From Bacillus sp. 491mf (GTDB taxonomy: Bacteria > Bacillota > Bacilli > Bacillales > Bacillaceae_G): a DNA stretch of 64,000 nucleotides. Below are positions 42,905 to 52,157 of the stretch, piece by piece. The DNA lies in assembly GCF_900112415.1 (NCBI RefSeq), contig NZ_FOLV01000011.1:1-64000 (forward strand), read 5' to 3'. A model generated the notes under the pieces. The model saw only the letters and a list, made by a program, of their open reading frames with translations, was not told the DNA's origin and made no database searches. How positions within the stretch are numbered: the stretch's first letter is position 1; each line of letters begins with the position of its first letter. The position numbers and the translations under genes were made by a program.

Positions 42905-42957
42905 GGGGGGAGAGAGCATCTAGCCGTGCATAGTAGCGGTCATGTAGTATTTTGAAT
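42905..42957. repeat. second dispersed repeat family, copy 2 (internally shortened)
   Basis: GAGAGCATCTAGCCGTGCATAG...GCGGTCATGTAGTATTTTG. It keeps the start and the end of copy 1 but lacks the middle TGCCACATGC part. Confidence 0.65.
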
Positions 42958-43054
42958 AGCAGCTTTATATTTCGAATAGTGAGCATGGATATACAGTTGA
43001 GTTTCTTATAGTATATTAAGTTATAATATAAATAAAAAAGCTGAGGAGAAGGTT

Positions 43055-43945
43055 ATGGGAAATTATACAGGTGATTATGTTGTAATTGATTTTGAAACGA
43101 CAGGGTTTAATCCTTATCAAGATAGTATTATTCAAATGGCTGCAATTCGATATCGAGATCATATTTGCACGGATCAATTTGTTTCGTATGTGAATCCAGA
43201 GAAAATGATTCCAAGTCGGATTACAATGTTGACAGGGATTCGGAATTTTGATGTTGCAGCCGCGCCGACAATTGATATTGTATTACCAGAGTTTGTTTCA
43301 TTTCTTGGAGAAGATACAATTATTGCTCATAATGCATCTTTTGATATGAGGTTTTTAAAGAGTAATATGGAACGATTAAGAATTGGCACACCGAAAAATG
43401 TCGTGATTGATACACTTAGTTTAGCAAAACGATATATAAAACAAGTACCAAATCATAAATTAGAAACTCTGAAACGATTGTTACAAATTGAAGTGGCTTC
43501 TCACAATGCATTAGATGATTGTTTCACTTGTGCAGCTGTATATCAAAAGTGTGTAGAGCTAAAGGGCGGAAAAGTAAAAAAGGTGATTTCTAAAGCTATA
43601 ACACAGGAAGAAGAAAGAGCCTATGAGATTGTAAAAGCAATATTGGAAAAACATAATAAAGATACAACAGTCATTCATCACGCAAGTGTCGGGAAGTATT
43701 TGGACATTAAAGCAATGTATTCATTTGCGAGGATTAAGCTAAAAGGAAGAAAAAGATATGTATTAACAAATAAAGAACAAGAGGAAATAGTAGCATTGTA
43801 TCCGAGTGTTATTTGTGAAGCTGCGACGAAAAGTGAATGGGGTCTTACAAGAATCATGATTGATCAGCCTGAAGATTTAGTTGCTTTTGAAGGTGTGATT
43901 CTTGGGGCGTATGAGGAAATAAACCAAATATTGCAGCGTTCTTAA
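43055..43945 (+). CDS. DnaQ-like 3'-5' exonuclease
   Basis: 296 residues. DEDDh exonuclease: Exo I VVIDFETTGF, Exo II HNASFDMRFL, Exo III with HNALDDCFTC near residues 150-159 (the HxxxxD pair). The C-terminal 130 residues hold a second, helical-beta region (TTVIHHASVGKYLDIKAMYSF, KGRKRYVLTN) that is not a standard exonuclease part and may bind nucleic acid or protein. Probable role in DNA or RNA processing. GGAGAAGG site. Single gene. Confidence 0.87.
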   Translation: MGNYTGDYVVIDFETTGFNPYQDSIIQMAAIRYRDHICTDQFVSYVNPEKMIPSRITMLTGIRNFDVAAAPTIDIVLPEFVSFLGEDTIIAHNASFDMRFLKSNMERLRIGTPKNVVIDTLSLAKRYIKQVPNHKLETLKRLLQIEVASHNALDDCFTCAAVYQKCVELKGGKVKKVISKAITQEEERAYEIVKAILEKHNKDTTVIHHASVGKYLDIKAMYSFARIKLKGRKRYVLTNKEQEEIVALYPSVICEAATKSEWGLTRIMIDQPEDLVAFEGVILGAYEEINQILQRS

Positions 43946-44049
43946 AGTGTTAGTTACATTTCATGTGCGAAAATAAAATTTTCTCATAAATCTGATTAGA
44001 GTGTTTTTTTGCTGTTCATACTAGTAATACGAAAGAAAGGGTGAACAGT

Positions 44050-44193
44050 ATGAGAAGAACTCGACGAAAATCGTTTGAAGAGCTTGTGAATGAAAATAAA
44101 CGGCAACTACTTAATGATCGTGATGCGATTGAACGGATTGAAGAAAAATTAGAAAAGCGCTACGAAATACGTATTTTTAAACAGGCTGAATAA
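44050..44193 (+). CDS. FbpB-family small basic protein
   Basis: 47 residues: MRRTRRKSFEELVNENKRQL then a helix NDRDAIERIEEKLEKRYE. This matches the FbpB (Fur-regulated basic protein) pattern, a basic N-terminus followed by the SFEELVxENKxxLLxDxxAIERIE helix. In B. subtilis FbpB works with a small RNA under Fur to spare iron; no clear Fur box is seen here, so the iron link is by homology only. AGAAAGGG site upstream. It lies 42 bp before sspN. Confidence 0.75.
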   Translation: MRRTRRKSFEELVNENKRQLLNDRDAIERIEEKLEKRYEIRIFKQAE

Positions 44194-44235
44194 TTCTTAC
44201 AACTAGAATGATACTAGTTGTAAGGAGGCGATATA

Positions 44236-44370
44236 ATGGGTAATCCAAAGAAAAAACCACAAGATTTTGCACCAAATCAGATTGGGATGCAGTCAAGATC
44301 AGCGGGCGGTAATAAAGGAAAACAAATGCAAGATAAATCAGGGAAACAACCAATTGTTGATAACGGTTAA
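44236..44370 (+). CDS. sspN: small acid-soluble spore protein N
   Basis: 44 residues, [19 protein letters not shown]...[21 protein letters not shown], nearly the B. subtilis SspN sequence pattern. Minor forespore-specific core protein. TAAGGAGG site ideal for ATG 44236. In B. subtilis sspN is followed at once by tlp in a two-gene operon; here a strong terminator and about 6 kb of catabolic genes intervene. Confidence 0.93.
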   Translation: MGNPKKKPQDFAPNQIGMQSRSAGGNKGKQMQDKSGKQPIVDNG

Positions 44371-44391
44371 GAAGAAGGCGATTTACCTTAT

Positions 44392-44439
44392 AAAATAAGA
44401 AAGTACACCACTTTTTAAGTGGTGTACTTTCTTATTTTA
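44392..44439. terminator. strong terminator behind sspN
   Basis: Long stem AAAATAAGAAAGTACACCAC / GTGGTGTACTTTCTTATTTT, 20 bp per arm, no mismatch seen. Confidence 0.9.
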
Positions 44440-44470
44440 TATAAATCCAAATTGAAAAGCTGACATAAAT

Positions 44471-44575
44471 TTAGGAGAGGACGAGAGCGTCTGGCCGCGC
44501 ATAGAAGCGGTCAGGGCCTTTTCCTGCCACATGCCAAGCTTTAAACAAAAGGAGCAGGTCAGTAGCGGCCTTTTT
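44471..44575. repeat. second dispersed repeat family, copy 3
   Basis: GGAGAGGACGAGAGCGTCTGG... GCATAGAAGCGGTCAGGGCC ...CTGCCACATGC...GGTCAGTAGCGGCC. The most complete copy; it holds short inverted repeats that could fold. The remainder of 44576-44843 shows no gene. Confidence 0.78.
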
Positions 44576-44843
44576 TAAATCAAATAAGGAATTAAATGTA
44601 TGAGTTACTTATGTAATATTAAGCAATTTAAAATCAAATTAAAAAATTATTGAATAATTCATTATTTTCAGTATAATTAACAAGTAACTATAATAACATT
44701 TTTAGTTACAAGGGTTATAACATTCAATTTCTAATAGAAGATTCCCCATAACTCCAGTAGTAGAACAAATTTCTTACACCTTTTCAATCAATATCTCCAC
44801 TAAAATGACTCTATTAAACACACAGGAAAAAGGAAGTGATTAG

Positions 44844-46130
44844 ATGAATCAAATGAATCAAATGAATACACTCTCTCTATGGAAAGCGACTGCAAACAAC
44901 TATGAGAAAGGAAAAACTCTAGTAGGAAATGAAGAGGCGGATGTTGTTATTATTGGCGCTGGTTTCACAGGTCTTTCCTCTGCTTATCATTTACAAAAAT
45001 TAGGGAAGAATGTCATTGTCTTAGAGCAAGAAACGATCGGATACGGTGCTAGCGGTCGTAACGGTGGGATGGTATTGCCGGGCTTTAAGCCAACGATGCA
45101 GCAGCTTGCTAAAAAGTATGGTTCTGATGAGGCGAAACAGCTCAATGATCTCTCTTTGTATAGTATTGAGCTTGTAAAACAAATTATTGATGAACATCAA
45201 ATCAACTGTGACTTTAGAAATACAGGTCACATTGTAGTGGCATACAAAGCTAAGCATTTTGAAGAATTAAAACTTGAAAGCGATTACTTGAATAAAAATT
45301 TTGGGTACGAATCAAGAGTACTTGATCGAAGTCAAATGCATCAAGAGATCGATTCACCAGTTTATCATGGTTGCTTAGTCGACGACTTGAGTTACTCGTT
45401 CCATCCATTGAATTATGCAATTGGTTTAGGAGAAGCAGCTAAATCGGTTGGTGCAAGAATCTTTGAACATTCTAAAGCATTATCCATCGATTACGGTCAA
45501 AATAGTGTGAAAGTTGAAACGGAAAAAGGTTCTGTTATTGCGAAAGACATTATTATGGCAACGGATGGTTACTCTGGAAAGATCATGAATGAACTAAATA
45601 AAGGTGTCCTGCCAATTTCAGCACGTATTATTGCAACTGAACCGCTTCCAGAATCATTGTTGAATACTGTCATTCCTCAAGATCGCATGGTTTTTGATAC
45701 GAGTAGTTTCCTTTACTATTTCCGTCGTACACCAGATAACCGAATTGTATTTGGCGGTGGCGATATTCGTCCAAATTTAGATGATAGCGTATATCAAAAA
45801 GTTTACGATGCGATGGTAAACTTGATGCCGAAACTGGCTGGGAGCAAAATTGACTACCGTTGGGGTGGATTTATCGGGGTTACAATTGATACATTCCCGG
45901 TTCTCGGTAGATCCAAAGAAGGTGCATATTTTGCAACAGGTTATACGGGCCACGGGGCATCTCTTTCAACATTGTTTGGTAAGTTATTGGCGGAATGGAT
46001 TGTTACCGGGAGTGCGGGTGGATATCGATTTGAAAAGGAACGTCTAAAATCATTTCCGTTCCATAACCAGAAAACGATGCTTGTAAATATAGCGCACATT
46101 GGTTTCAAACTGCTGGATATTTTTGCGTAA
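44844..46130 (+). CDS. FAD-dependent amine oxidase (DAO/PuuB-like)
   Basis: 428 residues. Opens with MNQMNQMNTLSLWKA, then the FAD-binding loop VVIIGAGFTGLSSAYHLQKLGKNVIVLE (about residues 33-60) and the adjacent GYGASGRNGGMV segment typical of gamma-glutamylputrescine oxidase and glycine/D-amino-acid oxidases; near the end, GYTGHGASLSTLFGKLLAEWI. Predicted to oxidise a primary amine or N-substituted amino acid to an aldehyde with release of H2O2 and ammonia. AAAAGGAAG site. First gene of a same-strand block with the aldehyde dehydrogenase 13 bp downstream. Confidence 0.85.
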   Translation: MNQMNQMNTLSLWKATANNYEKGKTLVGNEEADVVIIGAGFTGLSSAYHLQKLGKNVIVLEQETIGYGASGRNGGMVLPGFKPTMQQLAKKYGSDEAKQLNDLSLYSIELVKQIIDEHQINCDFRNTGHIVVAYKAKHFEELKLESDYLNKNFGYESRVLDRSQMHQEIDSPVYHGCLVDDLSYSFHPLNYAIGLGEAAKSVGARIFEHSKALSIDYGQNSVKVETEKGSVIAKDIIMATDGYSGKIMNELNKGVLPISARIIATEPLPESLLNTVIPQDRMVFDTSSFLYYFRRTPDNRIVFGGGDIRPNLDDSVYQKVYDAMVNLMPKLAGSKIDYRWGGFIGVTIDTFPVLGRSKEGAYFATGYTGHGASLSTLFGKLLAEWIVTGSAGGYRFEKERLKSFPFHNQKTMLVNIAHIGFKLLDIFA

Positions 46131-46143
46131 AGGAGAGGTACTT

Positions 46144-47616
46144 GTGAAAATTAACATGTTCATTGATGGAGAATGGGTAGAAGCGTTATCTGGTTCTAGA
46201 AGAAAGGTGATTAATCCTGCAACTGGAGAAGTAATCGCAACATCTGCTGATGGATCAGAAGAGGATGCAAAGGTGGCAATCAAGGCGGCACGCAAAGCGT
46301 TTGACAGTGGAGTTTGGTCAGATTTATCAGCCGAAGAAAGAGCTGAATATCTATATAAAATTGCAGATCGTCTAGAAGAGAAGGCGGCTGAAATTGCACG
46401 TTTGGAAACTGCAAATAACGGTAAGGTTATTCGTGCAACAACCAATGTGGATATTCCAGTGTCGATTCAATGTTTCCGCTATTATGCGGACTTAATCAAA
46501 GGTATGAAAAAAGAATCATACACCCGTGCTGATTCTTCGGAAACAATCATTATTCATGAACCGATTGGTGTTTGTGGGCTTATCGTACCTTGGAACTTCC
46601 CGCTTATGTTAGCTGTTTGGCAAATTGCTCCTGCACTTGCTGCAGGGAATACAATCGTAATTAAGCCTGCGGAGGTCACTCCTGTAAGCGCATTCAAATT
46701 ATTTGAAATTATTGAGGAAGTTGGGATTCCCGCTGGAGTGGCAAACCTTGTATTGGGACCTGGATCAAAGGTTGGGAATGAGCTTGCCGAGAGTCATGAT
46801 GTTGATAAGGTTGCCTTTACCGGTGGAACAAAAACAGGGCAAAATATTATGCACGCAGCTGCGGGAAATATGAAAAAAATTTCACTTGAACTGGGAGGTA
46901 AATCTCCACTTATTGTGTTCGACGATGTGGATTTTGAAACCGCAGTCGATAATGCGATGTTCGGTATTTTTCATAATGCAGGGCAAGTTTGTTCAGCTGC
47001 ATCTCGTCTGCTTGTACAAGAAACAATTTATGATAAATTTGTTGAAAGACTGGCTGAGCGTGCAAATAAAATTGTAGTCGGCAACGGAGAAAGTGAAGAA
47101 ATTGAAATGGGAGCCCTCACAAACGAGACTCATATGAATGACGTCTTACATTATATTAAGAGTGGAATCGAAGAAGGTGCAAAATTAGTTTGTGGTGGTA
47201 AGCGCTTAACAGAAAATGGGCTTGTTCGAGGATTTTTTGTTGCGCCAACGATCTTTGCTGATGTAAACAATAATATGCGTATTGTTAAAGAGGAGATTTT
47301 TGGTCCAGTCCTTGTTGTGCAGAAGTTTAAAGATGAAGAAGATGCAATTCAAAAAGCTAATGATTCCATTTATGGATTAGCTGGCGCTGTATTTACTGAA
47401 GATATGGACCGAGCAAAACGTGTCGTTAGTAAATTGCGTGCGGGAATTACTTGGATTAATAGTTATCATCTTGCTTATGTAGACGCTCCTTGGGGGGGAT
47501 ATAAGCAAAGTGGAATCGGCAGTGCATTAGGTAGTGCTGGGCTCGAACACTTTATGGAAACGAAACAAATCAATATTCACCAACATGCTAAACCTGTAGG
47601 ATGGTATGTGAATTAA
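46144..47616 (+). CDS. aldehyde dehydrogenase (NAD-dependent)
   Basis: 490 residues, normal length. PWNFPLMLAVWQIAPALAAGNT, the NAD-contact FTGGTKTGQNI, catalytic Glu in ISLELGGKSPLIVFDD, catalytic Cys in HNAGQVCSAASR, and EEIFGPVLVV are all intact. Close to betaine- or gamma-aminobutyraldehyde dehydrogenases. It would take the aldehyde from the upstream oxidase to an acid. GTG 46144 is chosen for the AGGAGAGG site 4-5 nt upstream; the frame extends into the oxidase gene but without need. Confidence 0.92.
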   Translation: MKINMFIDGEWVEALSGSRRKVINPATGEVIATSADGSEEDAKVAIKAARKAFDSGVWSDLSAEERAEYLYKIADRLEEKAAEIARLETANNGKVIRATTNVDIPVSIQCFRYYADLIKGMKKESYTRADSSETIIIHEPIGVCGLIVPWNFPLMLAVWQIAPALAAGNTIVIKPAEVTPVSAFKLFEIIEEVGIPAGVANLVLGPGSKVGNELAESHDVDKVAFTGGTKTGQNIMHAAAGNMKKISLELGGKSPLIVFDDVDFETAVDNAMFGIFHNAGQVCSAASRLLVQETIYDKFVERLAERANKIVVGNGESEEIEMGALTNETHMNDVLHYIKSGIEEGAKLVCGGKRLTENGLVRGFFVAPTIFADVNNNMRIVKEEIFGPVLVVQKFKDEEDAIQKANDSIYGLAGAVFTEDMDRAKRVVSKLRAGITWINSYHLAYVDAPWGGYKQSGIGSALGSAGLEHFMETKQINIHQHAKPVGWYVN

Positions 47617-47661
47617 CTTGGCTTAACTTGCTTTATAAATTATTTTTAGGAGGGTATGTGA

Positions 47662-49080
47662 ATGGAGATAATAGGAAATCACCCCTCACCTAAGAAAGAA
47701 ACCGCAGAAATAAAGCAAAAGCAAGTAAAAGATTCAACACTAGGAACCAAAAGTATTCCTTTACTATATTTCCGGTTTGCTTTGGCAGGAATTATGGCGA
47801 ATGCGATTCTTGGAGTGGTATCAGTTGTCGATGGCTATTTTGTTAGTGGCTTTCAGGAGCTGGAAGTAGAAGGGATTGGGATTGGATTTACGGTCATGGT
47901 TATTACCCGTATGCTCGGTGTTCTTTTTGGTATAGGAGCCGGAGCGGTCATTTCACTTCGACTTGGAAAAGGGGAAATTGAAGAAGCTAGGAGTATTATG
48001 GGGCAAACTTTATGGTTTACTCTATTTGTCTCTATTTTGCTAGCTGTACTTGGATTAGTCTTTGAAAATCAAATCATGATTTTATTCGGAGCAAGTCAGG
48101 ATGCACTTCCATATGCGGTGCAATATAGCCGGCTATTGTGGATTTCATTGCCAATAACGATATTGGCGGTTGTATTAAGTATTTTAACCAATATTGATGA
48201 AAAGCCTGTATTATCAATGAACAGTTGGTTAATTGCAGCAGTTGTTGCGGGAATTACCGAATGGATTATGGTAGTGAAATATGATATGGGGATGATGGGC
48301 TCTTCGTGGGCAAATACAATTTCACAATCGATCCCTGCCTTACTAATCTTTTATTTTTGGTTTGGGAAAACAAAGCTTAAACCAAAAATAAAAGATATGA
48401 TGATTAGGCTCAAGACAATTGGTGAGGTGGCTTGGACAGGATTTGCATCTTTTTCGAGTCAATTCATGATGTTTTTTGCAATTATTTTTTTCAATAACTT
48501 ACTGCTAAGCTACGGTGGTGGGCTACACGTTGCTGCTTTCACCATTCAAAACGGTTATATTACAAATTTGCTCGCCTTAGCAGCACTCGGTGGGATGACG
48601 GGACTTCAACCGATCATTAGTTATAATTACGGTGCGGGCAATCTTGATCGTGTTAAACAAGCGATTAAGATTGGACTCATTTTTACGGTTGCTTTCTTTT
48701 TGATTGCAACAGCATTACTAATTATTTTTGCAGACCCGATTGTATCATTTTTTTCTGGTGGTAATCCTGAATTACAGAAATTAGGCATTTGGACGACAGT
48801 TGTATTCAACTCTTTGTTTATGTTTAATGCAGTTAGCTTGCTTATATCTGGTTATTTCGAATCCCAAGAGAGAAACTGGATCGCAACGTTTATTAACGTT
48901 AGCAAAATGTTGTTTTTCTCATTCCCATTCATGTTTATTTTCCCGAAATTCTGGGGTGTAGAAGGTGTATGGTACGCAGGTCCTGCTGCAGAAATTCCAG
49001 GCGTTCTCATTGCCATATACTTTATAACAAAAGAGTTCAAACGTTTAAAAGATACGAATGTTAAGACAGCACGTTTATAG
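47662..49080 (+). CDS. MATE-family efflux transporter
   Basis: 472 residues with about twelve membrane helices. PLLYFRFALAGIMANAILGVVSVVDGYFVSG at the start is a MATE TM1, and LAALGGMTGLQPIISYNYGAGNLDRVKQA is the conserved second-half MATE motif. Ion-coupled drug or metabolite export. AGGAGGG site. It is the third gene of the amine block, so it may export an amine, its aldehyde/acid product, or a compound that also serves as inducer. Confidence 0.9.
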   Translation: MEIIGNHPSPKKETAEIKQKQVKDSTLGTKSIPLLYFRFALAGIMANAILGVVSVVDGYFVSGFQELEVEGIGIGFTVMVITRMLGVLFGIGAGAVISLRLGKGEIEEARSIMGQTLWFTLFVSILLAVLGLVFENQIMILFGASQDALPYAVQYSRLLWISLPITILAVVLSILTNIDEKPVLSMNSWLIAAVVAGITEWIMVVKYDMGMMGSSWANTISQSIPALLIFYFWFGKTKLKPKIKDMMIRLKTIGEVAWTGFASFSSQFMMFFAIIFFNNLLLSYGGGLHVAAFTIQNGYITNLLALAALGGMTGLQPIISYNYGAGNLDRVKQAIKIGLIFTVAFFLIATALLIIFADPIVSFFSGGNPELQKLGIWTTVVFNSLFMFNAVSLLISGYFESQERNWIATFINVSKMLFFSFPFMFIFPKFWGVEGVWYAGPAAEIPGVLIAIYFITKEFKRLKDTNVKTARL

Positions 49081-49113
49081 AATCATTACCTATAAGAAAG
49101 AGAGAGGATTATC

Positions 49114-49395
49114 ATGTTTTTTGCGAAAAAACTTACAGCAGAAGAAGCGAAACAATTAGGTGTTGACACTTGGGAAGCGTGGGTAGGTGAACCTAATAAA
49201 GGAGCTTGGCATGTAGAAGAGCAGGAAGTTTTCTATGTGACAGACGGTGAAGTGTTTATTGCTGTTGATGGGGAAAGACATCATATTACAAAGGGCTGGA
49301 TCGTTTCTTTGGCTAAAGATCTTGTTTGCGAATGGGATTGCCCAGAATTTTTGAAAAAGAACTATAAAATGAACTATGAGATCAATTTGAAATAA
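49114..49395 (+). CDS. single-domain cupin (DUF861/EutQ-like)
   Basis: 93 residues. WEAWVGEPNKGAWHVEEQEVFYVTDGEVFIAVDGERHHITKGWIVSLAKDLVCEWDCPEF follows the (S)-ureidoglycine/EutQ-like cupin pattern: an early E-x-F-Y strand, G-E-V-F, and a terminal C-x-W-D-C segment. Small metal-binding barrel, role unknown; in this place it may act as a binding protein or an accessory enzyme of the amine pathway. GAGAGAGG site; closed by a terminator. Confidence 0.78.
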   Translation: MFFAKKLTAEEAKQLGVDTWEAWVGEPNKGAWHVEEQEVFYVTDGEVFIAVDGERHHITKGWIVSLAKDLVCEWDCPEFLKKNYKMNYEINLK

Positions 49396-49556
49396 TGTAT
49401 AATTAGGCGTGTAATCAATCAGCACAGTTAAATACTTTGTCTAAATATTTGTGGCATATGTCAATTGCTTCCTTACTTCGATTATTAAATTCAGAATATT
49501 TAAACAAATAAACTTCAAGGTGATTCAGGATGTATAAAGATCTTTTATAAAAACAA

Positions 49557-49594
49557 AACCGAGCATGGAATGAATGTTCCATGCTCGGTTTTTA
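49557..49594. terminator. bidirectional terminator between the amine block and the tetR gene
   Basis: AACCGAGCATGGAA...TTCCATGCTCGGTT, 14-bp arms, T run on the plus side. Confidence 0.9.
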
Positions 49595-49606
49595 GTTTAA
49601 TTATTA

Positions 49607-50161
49607 TTATGATTTATTTTTGACTAGGCCGAATAATAATACGTCTACAATAGAAGAGAGTGCTTCCGGTAAGGTAATATTATTTTCCATATAAAAACGT
49701 CGATCAAAGACAGAATTTGTGGCATCTATAATCAGCTTTACAGCAAGTGTTGGATTGATTTCAATGATTTCACCTTTCTGTATACCTTCTTCGAGTAACA
49801 AACGTAGAGCTTCCCACTCATTCAAAGCATCATTTACTCTTTTCCATTGTTCCGGATAATAGCGTTTCATTTGTTCCAACACATTGAAGTCGTAAAATTC
49901 GAAATTAGGTAATACAGTACAAATCTGTTTTATTTTTTCAATCAAGCTTAAAGAGGCATTATTCATAATTTGTTCTGTTTCTTCATCGAACTCTGATAAC
50001 GATTGATCAATAATTAACTCTAAAATTTCAACTTTTGAAGAAAAATGTTGATAAAGGTATCGTTTGTTTACACCAATCCGGTTTGCTAAATCATCCATTG
50101 TAAACTTTAGGCCTTTATCATGAATCTCTTCAATAAAAGCTCTTATAATGCGTTCTCTCAT
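49607..50161 (-). CDS. TetR/AcrR-family transcriptional repressor
   Basis: 184 residues. MRERIIRAFIEEIHDKGLKFTMDDLANRIGVNKRYLYQHFSSKVEIL is a textbook TetR HTH (residues 1-47), followed by an all-helical ligand domain. AGGGG site. It converges on the four-gene amine block across a shared terminator, so it is the likely regulator of that block, presumably binding upstream of the oxidase gene; no operator was recognised there. Confidence 0.88.
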   Translation of the reverse strand: MRERIIRAFIEEIHDKGLKFTMDDLANRIGVNKRYLYQHFSSKVEILELIIDQSLSEFDEETEQIMNNASLSLIEKIKQICTVLPNFEFYDFNVLEQMKRYYPEQWKRVNDALNEWEALRLLLEEGIQKGEIIEINPTLAVKLIIDATNSVFDRRFYMENNITLPEALSSIVDVLLFGLVKNKS

Positions 50162-50508
50162 TCCAAGTACCCCTTAAATTAGAAATTTGTTGAAAAGGTT
50201 ATGTAAACTAAGCTAATCTAATCATTTTTCGCACCTTGAAAATCATTTTTCATCTTTGTCTGTGTCATATTCTCTGTTGAAACATTTCCTTATTGACATA
50301 TAACATCATTCTTTTTAGTAGGTTGGAAGTGAAAAAACTTCCAATTAAAAACAGAAAGGTACACATCTTCCATAATACAGCAGAACGTCCGGTTCGAAAA
50401 GGCACTTATATTCTTAATCCATAATGTAGGATCCTTTTTGTATACATAATTAAAGAATTTTTTTACAAACTAATGTTGTATGTAATTTCAATAAAGGAGG
50501 AAGACAGG
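50162..50508. other. 347-bp stretch without a gene
   Basis: Promoter space between the divergent tetR gene and tlp. No repeat, hairpin or further gene is convincing. The last 30 bases hold the tlp ribosome site AAAGGAGG. Confidence 0.45.
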
Positions 50509-50742
50509 ATGCCAGAACAATATAAAACAAGTCCCAACCCAGATGATCGCAGTGATAACGTTGAGAAATTGCAAGAGGCGATATATAACACAATTGAAAA
50601 TATGAACGAAGCAAGAGAAGCTGCAGAGTTTTCAAATGAGAAAGACCGTGCAGCGATCGAGGCGAAAAATGAGCGCCGCATGGAAAGTATTGAAGGAATG
50701 CGAAAAGAAATTAAAGAGGAAGCGGCATATCGCAATGAGTAG
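50509..50742 (+). CDS. tlp: spore protein Tlp (small acid-soluble, thioredoxin-like)
   Basis: 77 residues. [27 protein letters not shown], then a helix [31 protein letters not shown], is the Tlp family signature. Despite the name there is no thioredoxin fold; it is a minor forespore protein. ATG 50509 lies 9 nt behind AAAGGAGG; the frame extends upstream but without need. In B. subtilis its promoter is shared with sspN; here it must have its own. Confidence 0.93.
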   Translation: MPEQYKTSPNPDDRSDNVEKLQEAIYNTIENMNEAREAAEFSNEKDRAAIEAKNERRMESIEGMRKEIKEEAAYRNE

Positions 50743-50746
50743 GAGA

Positions 50747-50773
50747 AGGCTGACAATTGTCAGCCTTTTTTTG
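50747..50773. terminator. bidirectional terminator between tlp and sleL
   Basis: AAGGCTGACAA-TTGTCAGCCTT with T runs. The sleL stop codon lies inside it. Confidence 0.85.
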
Positions 50774-52049
50774 TAATGGAAAAGTTTTCAGACAGGAGAC
50801 GCCAATTTTGCGGGAAAGGTAAGCCGATTTTCCAATAACTAATGCCGCGAATTCCTTGTTCTTTAATTAAATTAAACTTACTTTGAACGGACCTAGCGTC
50901 TTCAAACCATACTTCATGTTTGACTCCATTTGCATCGTAATAATTGAAATGAGGAGCTTGGGAAATGAAATCATATTGAATTGGGACATTATGTTTCCGG
51001 GCCAGTGAAACAGCAGCAATTGAACTAACTGCTTTTGCAGGAGGATTTCCTGGTTTGAATGGAAGAATCCAATCAAATCCGTATAAGTTTTGCCCCATCA
51101 TAATTTTACGAGGCGACATTTGTGATTTTGCATATTGAATGACTTGTTTGACAGGACCAATTGGAGATACTGCAAGAGGTGGTCCACCTTGCCATCCCCA
51201 GTCGTATGTCATAATGACAACGAAATCAACAATTTCACCTTGTGCTTTATAGTCATGAGCTGCAGCAGGTCCCTTTTGAGTTGAACTTGTTTTTGGGACG
51301 AGGGTTGTACTGAGCGTATATCCTTTTGGAAGACGTGTTTTTACTTTGCGTAAAAATTGATTATATGCTTCGCGGTCTGCTGGTGCAAAATTCTCAAAAT
51401 CAAAGTGAATATCACGCATTCCGTATTTCTGTGCAGTTTGTAAAATGTTTGTAATAAACGTATTTTGAATTGTTTCATTGCGTAAAATAACGCTTGTTAA
51501 TTCGGGACTAAAACTTCCATTTTCAAGATTTGTAATCACGAGCATTGGGATTGTCTGTCCTTGTTTGGCAATTGAAACGATTTCAGATGTTTGTGTAGGT
51601 TCTTTCAGTGTTCCGTCACGTTTTGCTTCAAAGCTAAAGTAGGCCAAATAGGTTAAATATGCATTGACCGCTTTGGTGGAAGCAATTAAGCTTTCCTTAA
51701 TCGGAATTGTAGAGGGCTGTAAGTAGGCAATCGATTCAATAATTTTCTTTGTCCCTTTTGGTACGTAAAGCTGCTGTCCGACTTGAAGTGCGGATTTTAA
51801 TGATAAATGATTTACTTTTGCTAGGCTAGCGAGAGGAACGTTGTAGGTTAAGGCAATTTTATATAAGCTATCGCCAGGTTGTACAAAGTAGGTATTTCCT
51901 TGTGTATTCACAATTAATGCTTGCCCGATGACGAGTGTTTCAGCTGGATTTAACCCATTATCTTTCACGATGGTTTCTGCTGTTGTTCCGTACTGCTTAG
52001 CTAATTTATACACATTATCGCCGCTTCGTACAGTTATGATTTGTAGCAT
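50760..52049 (-). CDS. sleL: SleL/YaaH-type cortex-lytic enzyme (LysM-LysM-GH18)
   Basis: 429 residues. Two LysM repeats (residues about 2-47 and 51-96; VRSGDNVYKLAKQYGTT and VQPGDSLYKIALTYNVP) bind peptidoglycan; a GH18 TIM barrel follows with DIHFDFENF, in which the terminal acid stands for the DxxDxDxE catalytic site, and VVIMTYDWGW. SleL acts as an N-acetylglucosaminidase on cortex fragments at germination. No signal peptide, as expected for a spore-delivered protein. Perfect AAAGGAG site. It is inserted between tlp and yneP relative to B. subtilis. Confidence 0.9.
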   Translation of the reverse strand: MLQIITVRSGDNVYKLAKQYGTTAETIVKDNGLNPAETLVIGQALIVNTQGNTYFVQPGDSLYKIALTYNVPLASLAKVNHLSLKSALQVGQQLYVPKGTKKIIESIAYLQPSTIPIKESLIASTKAVNAYLTYLAYFSFEAKRDGTLKEPTQTSEIVSIAKQGQTIPMLVITNLENGSFSPELTSVILRNETIQNTFITNILQTAQKYGMRDIHFDFENFAPADREAYNQFLRKVKTRLPKGYTLSTTLVPKTSSTQKGPAAAHDYKAQGEIVDFVVIMTYDWGWQGGPPLAVSPIGPVKQVIQYAKSQMSPRKIMMGQNLYGFDWILPFKPGNPPAKAVSSIAAVSLARKHNVPIQYDFISQAPHFNYYDANGVKHEVWFEDARSVQSKFNLIKEQGIRGISYWKIGLPFPQNWRLLSENFSITKKG

Positions 52050-52157
52050 ATGCTCACTCCTTTAAGGAAAAGATCCGCCGCTTCTATTTTATTTTCATAT
52101 TCTCTGTATTATGATTAAAGGTGTAGAAAGAAATGCAAGTGAGAAGGAGTTAAAACA

